A stretch of DNA of 15,057 nt from contig JAZSPN010000140.1 of assembly GCA_045537495.1 (NCBI GenBank), positions 1 through 15,057 on the forward strand. The letters are read 5' to 3'. This DNA is from UBA1425 sp045537495. GTDB lineage: Bacteria; Bacillota; Clostridia; Oscillospirales; Acutalibacteraceae. Under the pieces are notes generated by a model, which was not told the DNA's origin, did not search any database, and was given only the letters and a program-made list of their open reading frames with translations. A program made the translations under genes and the position numbers. Positions 1 to 6,287 of the stretch are shown one piece after another; position 1 is the stretch's first letter, and every line of letters begins with the position of its first letter.

Positions 1-1125
1 GTACTCGGTGCAGAGTTCATTGCAATCAATACGGACAAGCAGATTCTGACTCATTCAAGAGCTACTCACAAGATCCAGATCGGTGAGAAAGCTACAAGAG
101 GTCAGGGTGCAGGCGGACGTCCCGAAGTAGGAGCAAAGGCGGCCGAAGAGAGCAAGGACCTTATCGCGGATGCTCTCAAGGGCACCGACATGGTATTTAT
201 CACCGCGGGTATGGGCGGCGGAACAGGTACGGGTGCCGCTCCCATTATTGCACAGACTGCAAAGGATATGGGTATTCTCACCATCGGCGTAGTCACAAAG
301 CCCTTCAAGTTTGAAGGCAAGATGCGCATGAATCAGGCTCAGAACGGTATTGCAAGACTTGCAGAGCACGTTGACAGCCTTATCGTTATTCCCAACGACA
401 GACTTCGCTATATTTCGGAGCAGAAGATGAGCCTTGCTCAGGCATTCTCTATGGCGGACGAAGTTCTTCTTCACGGCGTCAGAAGCATTTCCGAGCTTAT
501 CAAGGTCCCCGGATTCATCAACCTCGACTTTGCAGACGTTACAAGCGTCATGAAGGATGCAGGCTACGCACACATGGGCGTTGGCAGAGCATCGGGCAAG
601 GACAAGGCGGAGCTTGCCGCCACAGCAGCAGCATCGAGTCCGCTTCTTGAAACTTCAATTGCAGGTGCAAAGGGTGTTATCATAAGCATCACATCTTCCG
701 AGGATATCGATCTTGAGGACGTAGAAGATGCAGCAAGCATCATCACGGCTCAGGCTCATGCGGATGCAAACATCATCTGGGGTGTTGCGTTTGATCCCGC
801 TCTTGAGGATGAAATGGTTATTACGGTTGTTGCAACGGGTTTTGCTTCCGAAAAGGCGAGCAACTCCGCGGCGGTCGAAAACTTTGTAACTCAGGTACAG
901 CAGGCATCAAATGATACAAAAGAAACGAAAGAAACGGTGGAAGAGCCCGAAAATGCAACGGATGATCCTTTCGAAATTCCGAGTTTTTCATCGGGTAACG
1001 CTGAGCCTTCCGGTTTCGGTGCTGAGTCTGCTTCAAAGAGCGAAGCTCCCGCGGCGACCGACAACATTGATGACGACGATTTCTATGTATATCTTAAAGA
1101 TATCATGAAGAAGAGTGAAAAATAA
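1..1125 (+). CDS. ftsZ: Cell division protein FtsZ, 5'-truncated by window edge
   Basis: Tubulin-like GTPase that polymerises into the cytokinetic Z-ring at midcell. The reading frame is open from base 1, so the start lies outside the window; by comparison with the family about 35 N-terminal residues are missing. Counting from the first visible residue, the GTP-binding tubulin signature GMGGGTGTGAAP is at about 70-81, VDSLIVIPNDR is in the middle of the GTPase domain, and the T7-loop motif NLDFADV, which contacts the next subunit, follows. After the globular core comes an acidic, Ser/Ala/Glu-rich linker of some 70 residues. The extreme C-terminus (DDDFYVYLKDIMKKSEK) is not the usual DIPxFLR-type peptide that binds FtsA and SepF; a partial echo (DPFEIPSF) sits earlier in the linker. 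Followed by its own terminator. Identification is very secure. Confidence 0.98.
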   Translation, partial: VLGAEFIAINTDKQILTHSRATHKIQIGEKATRGQGAGGRPEVGAKAAEESKDLIADALKGTDMVFITAGMGGGTGTGAAPIIAQTAKDMGILTIGVVTKPFKFEGKMRMNQAQNGIARLAEHVDSLIVIPNDRLRYISEQKMSLAQAFSMADEVLLHGVRSISELIKVPGFINLDFADVTSVMKDAGYAHMGVGRASGKDKAELAATAAASSPLLETSIAGAKGVIISITSSEDIDLEDVEDAASIITAQAHADANIIWGVAFDPALEDEMVITVVATGFASEKASNSAAVENFVTQVQQASNDTKETKETVEEPENATDDPFEIPSFSSGNAEPSGFGAESASKSEAPAATDNIDDDDFYVYLKDIMKKSEK

Positions 1126-1136
1126 TAATTGATTTT

Positions 1137-1168
1137 AAAGGCATCGTTCTGGACGGTGCCTTTTGTTT
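1137..1168 (+). terminator. Rho-independent terminator after ftsZ
   Basis: Arms AAAGGCATCGT (1137-1147) and ACGGTGCCTTT (1153-1163) pair over 11 bp with one G-U, around a TCTGG loop, and the 3' side runs into TTTTGTTT. It lies 12 bases after the ftsZ stop and closes that transcript. Confidence 0.85.
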
Positions 1169-1196
1169 AATCTTTATGAAAGTGCAGGGATGTATT

Positions 1197-2381
1197 ATGA
1201 ATGACTATTTTACCAACCCGAAGGATTTCGGAGCGGTGGGTGACGGAATACACGACGATACAAAAGCGATCCGTGAGGCGGTAGAGGCTGCTTCAAAAAG
1301 CACGGGGACCGTCTTTTTTTCGCCCGGGGTTTACCGCACGGATGTGATAACGGTGCCTTCCGCCATGTCGATAAAGGCGGAGCCGACGTGGGCATTCAAA
1401 AGCAAGGGGAGAACGGTTATTGTTCCTGCAAACGAGGAACAGTACTGTGTCTTCGAGGTGTCAGAGGCTTCGGGAACGACGATCAGCGGACTTTGTCTGT
1501 GCGGATGCTCAATGGGAAGCGATATGCACGGTATCAGCATGGACAGAGAACACCGTGAAACGTCGGTCGAACACGCTATTCGTATAGACACGTGCCAGAT
1601 ACGAGAGTTTTCGGGCAACGGATTGAATCTCGTCGGAGCGTTTGCCGTGAGTGTACGTCATTCGCAAAGCCTTCATAACGGCGGATACGGTCTTTATCTT
1701 GACGGTACGGATGCTTTTATTGTGGATAACTGGTTTTCGGGAAACGGCAAGGCGGGCTTCGGTGGAGAAACGTGGAATTCGGCAGTTAATTTTACGTCGA
1801 ACCGAGTCGAATGGAACGCGGATTGCGGAATCAGACTTTCGGGCGGAATGAGATACAACATTACGGGGAACTATATCGACAGATCGTTCGGACCGGCAAT
1901 AATCATTGAAGATGCCGAAAACTATCACAAACGGCTTCATAAAACACATACGGTCATGCCGTATGCGATAACGGTGACGGGTAACACGATCGTCAGAAGC
2001 GGAAAAACCGCGGAGGACGGCAGTGACAGGGACTGTCACATTTTCATGAAGAGAGCGGCAGGCATCTCGATAGTCGGCAACACGTTCAACGTCTGGAAGG
2101 ATGACGGAAGAAACGGCAGAATATCACCGAACAAGGGAATAATTATCGAACAGTGTGCTCACTGTGTTATTGCAAACAATACCATGGTGCCGGGAGCTGT
2201 CAAAGAGCTTATCGATGACAGAGGAGGACACGGAGAGCAGGTTGTAATCAAGGATAACGTCGGTGCGACGGTGCCGAAATATGCGTGGGAATGTCAGGAT
2301 CCGTTCACCCCGATTCATTTCATGAGTCAGGGAAAAGCACCGTGGTACGAGGATCAGTTATCGGGAGAAGATAACGACTGA
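1197..2381 (+). CDS. Right-handed beta-helix protein, pectate-lyase-3-like
   Basis: A 394-residue protein opening with the motif PKDFGAVGDGIHDDTKAI (residues 8-25). This is the hallmark of the Pectate_lyase_3 / GH28-like beta-helix fold found in polysaccharide lyases, epimerases and phage tailspikes. The rest shows recurrent N-rich turns such as SGNGL, SGNGK, ITGNYI, VTGNTI and VGNTF, as expected of parallel beta-helix coils. No signal peptide or membrane segment is visible, so it is either cytoplasmic or exported by an unusual route. Start: ATG at 1197 is preceded by AGGGA at 1186-1190. An in-frame ATG at 1176 would add seven residues (MKVQGCI) but has no ribosome site. The C-terminal 28 bases overlap the end of yqfD on the other strand. 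The catalytic specificity cannot be read from sequence. Confidence 0.85.
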   Translation: MNDYFTNPKDFGAVGDGIHDDTKAIREAVEAASKSTGTVFFSPGVYRTDVITVPSAMSIKAEPTWAFKSKGRTVIVPANEEQYCVFEVSEASGTTISGLCLCGCSMGSDMHGISMDREHRETSVEHAIRIDTCQIREFSGNGLNLVGAFAVSVRHSQSLHNGGYGLYLDGTDAFIVDNWFSGNGKAGFGGETWNSAVNFTSNRVEWNADCGIRLSGGMRYNITGNYIDRSFGPAIIIEDAENYHKRLHKTHTVMPYAITVTGNTIVRSGKTAEDGSDRDCHIFMKRAAGISIVGNTFNVWKDDGRNGRISPNKGIIIEQCAHCVIANNTMVPGAVKELIDDRGGHGEQVVIKDNVGATVPKYAWECQDPFTPIHFMSQGKAPWYEDQLSGEDND

Positions 2382-3562
2382 TCAGGAGTTTCGTCGGTCA
2401 GAATATCGACCTCTCTACCTATATTTTCAAGCAGAAGAAGTTCCGTTTCGGCAGAAACGGAGCTTTTTTTATCGGAAAACACAGTTTTAATGCCGATTAT
2501 TTCACAATCGTCGGAAATGTCAATGATTTTTTCGTGAAGCTTCGAAACGAGCAGCAGTTTTGCTTCCTTATCCTTGAAAACCTTTTCGGTTTTTTCATAT
2601 GAAGTCTGTTTTGTCACCGTACATGCAACGGGTAAGCGTCTGCCGTTGGCGGTCAAGCGGTATTCGTTCGAAAAAGTACTGCAATTGTCGCTGTAAGGCA
2701 AGAAACCGAGAGGAATCGGAACATTGAAAATATTGAGCTTCAATCTGAAATCATGGTCACGGACCGAAAGAACGGTTTGTGATTTTTTTATTTCGACCGT
2801 TATTTTCTCGGACGTTTCAGCAATTGCAGTACCGCTTGCACGGCAGAATCTGACGGACTTGTCTTTGGCTTCGATAATTCCGCTTATGAGAAGCTGACCT
2901 TTCGTGACGGCGGAGTTTAACGGGGCAATCTCAGTACCGCTGTGAGTTTCGAGTATTCTGAGATATCCGTCTTTTGAAGCGACAATATGACACGGGCGTG
3001 AAGGATCCTGACTCTCCTGAGCTTTTGTCCCTTCCGAAACTTCAACGTGAATCACGGAACCGTTTATGTTGACGGCGATCCAGGAAAGTCCGTCGATTTC
3101 GGCGGGAAGTATGCTTTCGACGACGTTGACGTTCAGGGAGTTTCTTTTTACTCCTTCCGTGATGCCGTGTTCTTTAAGGGCATTACGGATAACCTCGTCG
3201 GAAAGCGATACATTTCCGTTGATGTTGACGGACCAGATGCGTCCCGACATTATGAGGATAAAAAGAATGAAGACGGGAACGAAGACGAACAAGCCCGTGT
3301 GCTTTCTGTGAGAGATAAAAAAGAACGGAACACCGCGTTTCTTGGTATGGCGAAGCTTCATGCCCGATTCTCTTGCAGCGTTTCTCAGCTTTCTGTAATC
3401 GTCAACACGGCATTTTCCGCATACACCGCCTTTTATCGGTCGGAGATCCCATGCTTTTATGCTCATTCTTGAGCAGAGATTTATGAATCTTTCGGGAAAT
3501 CCGCCCGATACGGTGAAAAAAACATATCCTATATAAAAATTAATTAAAGCGTCGATTAACAT
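2354..3562 (-). CDS. yqfD: Sporulation protein YqfD
   Basis: Member of the YqfD sporulation-protein family, membrane-anchored proteins made in the mother cell of endospore formers; the molecular role is not settled. The N-terminus carries the family pattern (GYVFFTVSGGFPERFINLCSR) and a Cys-containing patch (GGVCGKCRVDDYRKL). One strong transmembrane segment at about residues 87-109 (GLFVFVPVFILFILIMSG) precedes a long extracytoplasmic region. Its length (402 aa) is normal for the family. Start: a GTG at 3574 overlaps the yqfC stop (GTGA) but lacks a ribosome site. ATG at 3562 has GAGG six bases upstream and is preferred; the alternative adds four residues. It forms a two-gene operon with yqfC. 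Its 3' end overlaps the convergent beta-helix gene, and no phoH follows as it does in Bacillus. Confidence 0.92.
   Translation of the reverse strand: MLIDALINFYIGYVFFTVSGGFPERFINLCSRMSIKAWDLRPIKGGVCGKCRVDDYRKLRNAARESGMKLRHTKKRGVPFFFISHRKHTGLFVFVPVFILFILIMSGRIWSVNINGNVSLSDEVIRNALKEHGITEGVKRNSLNVNVVESILPAEIDGLSWIAVNINGSVIHVEVSEGTKAQESQDPSRPCHIVASKDGYLRILETHSGTEIAPLNSAVTKGQLLISGIIEAKDKSVRFCRASGTAIAETSEKITVEIKKSQTVLSVRDHDFRLKLNIFNVPIPLGFLPYSDNCSTFSNEYRLTANGRRLPVACTVTKQTSYEKTEKVFKDKEAKLLLVSKLHEKIIDISDDCEIIGIKTVFSDKKSSVSAETELLLLENIGREVDILTDETPDQSLSSPDN
2440..2470 (+). terminator. Rho-independent terminator for the beta-helix gene, embedded in yqfD
   Basis: Arms GTTCCGTTTC (2440-2449) and GAAACGGAGC (2454-2463) form a 10-bp stem with one G-U pair around a GGCA tetraloop, followed by seven T (2464-2470). 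It acts in the plus direction, 59 bases beyond the beta-helix stop, yet it lies wholly inside the coding sequence of yqfD on the minus strand. Confidence 0.75.
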
Positions 3563-3570
3563 AGGTTTCC

Positions 3571-3870
3571 TCACGAAGTAAAATCAATTGACAGAATCTG
3601 ACCGCGGATTATTGTCTGATCGGACTGCATCGACGGTATAGAGAGATCTGTTCCGCAAAAACGCACTACAAGAAGTCCCGTGTTGAGGCGTATGGTATCT
3701 TCATCGTATTGAAGAATTCCCTTGCAGCCTTCAATTACGGCTTCGTGATTGCCCGACATTTCAAGACGGAAAACACCGTGAATCGAGTAACACGGAAGAT
3801 CAAGTGATGTACTTAGCTTTTCTTCTAAGGATAAAAGTTTTGCGTTCGGTTTACGGTAATGCTTTTTCAT
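3571..3870 (-). CDS. yqfC: Sporulation protein YqfC (YabP/YqfC family)
   Basis: Small 99-residue protein of the YabP/YqfC family, encoded next to yqfD in endospore formers and associated with mother-cell (sigma-E) expression. The visible family features are the early SLDLPCYSIHG stretch, a central EGCKGILQYDEDTIRLNTG segment and a hydrophobic beta-rich end (IIRGQILSIDF). There is no signal peptide or transmembrane segment. The start ATG has GAGGAGA eight bases upstream. Its TGA stop overlaps a possible GTG start of yqfD, so the two are co-translated. The 104-base gap to the divergent ylbJ must hold promoters for both directions. A CATAAAAT sequence on the minus strand (3900-3907) resembles a sigma-E -10 box, but I see no convincing -35. 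Family assignment is firm; function is unknown. Confidence 0.9.
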   Translation of the reverse strand: MKKHYRKPNAKLLSLEEKLSTSLDLPCYSIHGVFRLEMSGNHEAVIEGCKGILQYDEDTIRLNTGLLVVRFCGTDLSIPSMQSDQTIIRGQILSIDFTS

Positions 3871-3974
3871 GAATATATCTCCTCAACGGGCTTTTGTAAA
3901 TTTTATGCAAACAATGTGATAAAAAGTACATAAAAGACTCAGGTGATATCATATATAAGTGTGAGGTGTGATAA

Positions 3975-5072
3975 GTGAAAGTGCTGTTTTTGAGAGATAA
4001 AGGCAAAAAGTATTTTTCGATGCTGCTGAAAGCGTTGCTTGCGCTGGTCTTTATCGTTTTGCTGATAAAGTATCCTCAGCAGTCAACAAAGGGTGTGAGG
4101 CTCGGACTTAAAATATGCTCGGAATCAGTCATTCCGTCGCTGTTTCCGTTATCGGTGCTGTGTACATTTATGACGGTATCGGGACTCTGCACGGCAATAG
4201 GAAAAGCGGCGACTTTGATAACGGAAAAGGTTTTCCGACTCCCCGGCAGTGCCGCAGGTGCGCTTCTCATGGGGATGTTTGCAGGATATCCCGTAGGAGC
4301 GAGAATGACCGAGGAATTATACAGAAACAGGTGTATTTCACGAAATGATGCGAACAGAATGTGTCTGTTTTGCGTTTGTGCGGGCCCCGCATTTACGGTC
4401 GGAACAGTCGGCAGTGCGATGCTGAACGATTCTTCGGCGGGTAAGATTTTGTTTTTGTCCTCGTGTCTGTCGGCACTGACAATCGGGGTGTTGCTTCGGT
4501 TTACGGCGACGGACGGTGAAATCCGGCACGAAGCGGATTTCAGAAAACCTCTTGCAACGGCACTTTGCGAAGCGGTGTCATCGGCGGGAGGTGCTATGCT
4601 GTCAGTCAGCGCATGGATCATATTTTTCACGTGCATATGTATGACGCTGGAGGGTGTGCCGGAAACGATAAAACTGCCGTTGTATTCACTTCTCGAAGTG
4701 ACAAACGGTGTGGGAGAGGCGGTAAAGTCGGGACAGCCGTTGCCCGTGATTTCGGCAATACTCGGATGGTCGGGGCTGTCGGTGCACTGTCAGGTTTTCA
4801 GATACATAGAAAAATGCGGTGTAAAGCCCTCACATTTTATTGTGTCAAGGGTTGTATCGGGAGCGCTGTCGGCAATTTACTGCAAGTGGCTTCTGGGATT
4901 TTTCCCGATAGCGAATGAAGTGATTCTGACGGGATCGGGACTTGAATGTGAGTCGTTTTCGAATACTCCGCCCGTGTCGGCAGCCATGCTTTTGACGGCG
5001 GGAGTATTTATAATAAAAACATCGGGAATGACGGATGAAATTTTTAAAAAATTTACAAATAAAAATCCTTGA
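3975..5072 (+). CDS. ylbJ: Sporulation integral membrane protein YlbJ
   Basis: Polytopic membrane protein of the YlbJ family, needed in Bacillus for a proper spore cortex and expressed in the mother cell. It is related to nucleoside-recognition (GATE) transporters, but its substrate is unknown. Several hydrophobic segments are visible, starting at about residues 16-32. The family motifs are SVIPSLFP (51-58), GYPVGARMTEEL (104-115) and CAGPAFTVGTVG (135-146). The latter two are typical loop/half-helix motifs of the fold. The start is GTG, with GAGGTG at 3963-3968 six bases upstream. Length 365 aa. It is divergent from yqfC-yqfD, which clusters three sporulation genes. Its stop codon lies inside the -35 box of the next promoter, so read-through would meet the T-box terminator. 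Confidence 0.92.
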   Translation: MKVLFLRDKGKKYFSMLLKALLALVFIVLLIKYPQQSTKGVRLGLKICSESVIPSLFPLSVLCTFMTVSGLCTAIGKAATLITEKVFRLPGSAAGALLMGMFAGYPVGARMTEELYRNRCISRNDANRMCLFCVCAGPAFTVGTVGSAMLNDSSAGKILFLSSCLSALTIGVLLRFTATDGEIRHEADFRKPLATALCEAVSSAGGAMLSVSAWIIFFTCICMTLEGVPETIKLPLYSLLEVTNGVGEAVKSGQPLPVISAILGWSGLSVHCQVFRYIEKCGVKPSHFIVSRVVSGALSAIYCKWLLGFFPIANEVILTGSGLECESFSNTPPVSAAMLLTAGVFIIKTSGMTDEIFKKFTNKNP

Positions 5073-5097
5073 CAAATCGTCATAATAGGTGTATAAT
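5069..5097 (+). promoter_or_regulatory. Sigma-A promoter of the T-box/ketoacid oxidoreductase operon
   Basis: TTGACA (5069-5074), a 17-base spacer and TATAAT (5092-5097): both boxes match the consensus perfectly. The -35 overlaps the TGA stop of ylbJ (5070-5072). A promoter this strong upstream of an attenuating leader implies that control is mostly at termination rather than initiation. Confidence 0.93.
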
Positions 5098-5103
5098 CTT
5101 CAA

Positions 5104-5365
5104 AAATAACAAAGACAAATGCTATGACGGAAACGGGCGTTTACCGATTGATTCAGAGAGCCGTTGTTTGGTGCGAAACGGTACATAGGTTTACAGCTTA
5201 ATCATTCCCGAGCAGAGCTTCTGAAACAGCAGTAGGAGGCTACGGCATGCTCCGTTATCAGGGCAGCGGCTTGATAGAGCTTTTGAGTGGTCGCTATGCG
5301 ACAAAAAGGGTGGTACCGCGGTTAATTATCGTCCCTGAGTTTTCTCAGGGACGTTTATTTTTTTA
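5104..5365 (+). promoter_or_regulatory. T-box riboswitch leader, probably tRNA-Ile specific
   Basis: Non-coding 5' leader that binds uncharged tRNA and then favours an antiterminator. Directly visible are the AG-bulge region CAGAGAGCCG with its partner GGTGCGAAACGG (Stem I apex), a small Stem III hairpin GTCGC-TAT-GCGAC (5290-5302), the diagnostic T-box core AGGGTGGTACCGCGG (5307-5321) and the terminator. Bases AGGG of the core can alternatively pair with CCCT (5333-5336) of the terminator arm to build the antiterminator. The TGGT bulge would pair with a tRNA ending in ACCA. In the specifier loop, CTTA-ATC-ATTCCCGAGC places the codon ATC (isoleucine) at 5201-5203, six bases before GAGC as in typical leaders. 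T-box identity is essentially certain; the specifier call is by eye and moderately secure. Confidence 0.95.
5330..5364 (+). terminator. T-box attenuator terminator
   Basis: Perfect 10-bp stem CGTCCCTGAG / CTCAGGGACG (5330-5339 and 5344-5353) with a TTTT loop, followed by TTTATTTTTTT. It is competed by the T-box antiterminator and ends 17 bases before the first operon gene, so it decides whether the operon is transcribed. It may also stop ylbJ read-through. Confidence 0.93.
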
Positions 5366-5380
5366 AAGGCAGGTGAGAAG

Positions 5381-6055
5381 ATGCAGTTTAAGAGAGTGAC
5401 GCTGTTTTCGGGACATTACGGCAGCGGAAAGACAAACATTGCCGTCAATTATGCGCTCAGGCTGAAAAGCGGAGGAATCGAGGTTGTCGTTGCCGACCTG
5501 GACACGGTAAATCCTTATTTCAGAACAAAAGACAGCAGTGATGTTCTTGAAGAAGCGGGAATCAGGATAATTTCATCTCAGTTTGCAAACACAAATCTCG
5601 ACATTCCTGCACTTCCTGCCGAGGCGTATGCGGTTGTTCAGGACAAGAGAAGAGCGGCGGTTATCGACGTCGGCGGCGACGATGCAGGAGCCGTGGCACT
5701 CGGAAGATATGTACCCTACATTCTTGAAGAGAACGATTACGATATGTTTTTCGTTATCAACAGATTCCGACCTCTGACAGGTACTGCCGAGGAAACCGTT
5801 CAGGTTATGCGCGAGATTGAACATGCGGCAAAGCTTCCGTTTACGGCGATAATCAACAATTCGAATTTAGGACATCTGACGACGGCGGAGGATGTGCTGT
5901 CTTCCGTGAAATATGCCGACGAGGTGTCGAAGCTGTCGGGACTCGAGGTGCGATATACGACCGTCAAGGAGGATATTGCTCCTGCACTGAGAGGCAAGAT
6001 AGATAATTTATTTGAGTTAAAACTTCATGTTTATCAAACATGGTCAACAGTATAA
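5381..6055 (+). CDS. P-loop ATPase (SIMIBI/CobQ-CooC-like), first gene of the ketoacid oxidoreductase operon
   Basis: Cytoplasmic 224-residue nucleotide-binding protein. The Walker A motif is GHYGSGKT at residues 11-18. A second conserved block, ADLDTVNPYFR (38-48), sits where MinD/CooC/CobQ proteins carry their A' motif, and DVGGDD (96-101) looks like the switch II/Walker B region. The signature lysine at the start of a deviant Walker A (KGGxGKT) is absent (His12 instead), so it is not a standard ParA/MinD. No CxxC cysteine pair typical of CooC or Mrp-type Fe-S carriers is visible. It is the first gene behind the T-box, and the ferredoxin subunit starts 12 bases after its stop. The linkage suggests a role in assembling, activating or regulating the oxidoreductase (cluster insertion, for instance), but this is inference. 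Its function is unknown to me. Confidence 0.85.
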   Translation: MQFKRVTLFSGHYGSGKTNIAVNYALRLKSGGIEVVVADLDTVNPYFRTKDSSDVLEEAGIRIISSQFANTNLDIPALPAEAYAVVQDKRRAAVIDVGGDDAGAVALGRYVPYILEENDYDMFFVINRFRPLTGTAEETVQVMREIEHAAKLPFTAIINNSNLGHLTTAEDVLSSVKYADEVSKLSGLEVRYTTVKEDIAPALRGKIDNLFELKLHVYQTWSTV

Positions 6056-6067
6056 GGAGGAACTGAT

Positions 6068-6274
6068 ATGGCAAAGGTTACATTTTTAACAGACAGATGT
6101 AAGGGCTGCGGACTTTGTGTAGTGGCTTGCCCGAAAAAAATCGTAGCACTTTCATCAGAGAAGATTAACGTTAAAGGATATCATCCTGCAGAGCTTACAG
6201 ATCCCGACGCTTGCATCGGTTGTGCTTCATGTGCAAAGATGTGTCCCGACTGCGTAATCACCGTTGAAAAATAA
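6068..6274 (+). CDS. 2-oxoacid:ferredoxin oxidoreductase, delta (2x[4Fe-4S] ferredoxin) subunit
   Basis: A 68-residue ferredoxin-like subunit that carries electrons between the TPP active site and external ferredoxin. It has two full [4Fe-4S] motifs: C11-x2-C14-x2-C17-x3-C21-P and C49-x2-C52-x2-C55-x3-C59-P, each with the usual proline after the fourth cysteine. A further cysteine, C62, follows the second motif. The start ATG has AAGGAGG seven bases upstream. It lies between the P-loop ATPase and the alpha subunit, giving the order delta-alpha-beta-gamma typical of four-subunit KOR/VOR enzymes. The small size and placement argue against a free-standing ferredoxin. The equivalent subunit in methanogens is called VorC. 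Confidence 0.93.
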   Translation: MAKVTFLTDRCKGCGLCVVACPKKIVALSSEKINVKGYHPAELTDPDACIGCASCAKMCPDCVITVEK

Positions 6275-6287
6275 GGAGGAGAATGAA

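Noticed and set aside
55..573. Long minus-strand open frame opposite ftsZ (172 codons)
   Set aside because: Shadow of a highly conserved gene with strong codon bias; no ribosome site, no recognisable domain and an odd Cys/Ser-rich composition.
1509..2039. Minus-strand open frame of 176 codons within the beta-helix gene
   Set aside because: No ribosome site or domain, and the plus frame carries an unmistakable family motif.
2357..2375. GTTATC/GATAAC hairpin in the convergent overlap as a bidirectional terminator
   Set aside because: Only 6 bp, 7-base loop, no T-run on either strand.
3900..3907. CATAAAAT on the minus strand as sigma-E -10 box for yqfC
   Set aside because: Matches the -10 pattern, but no acceptable -35 lies 14-16 bases upstream and the region is AT-rich; not annotated as a feature.
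6264..6287. Upstream TTG start for vorB
   Set aside because: Lies inside the ferredoxin subunit gene; the ribosome site AAGGAGG is positioned for ATG 6288.
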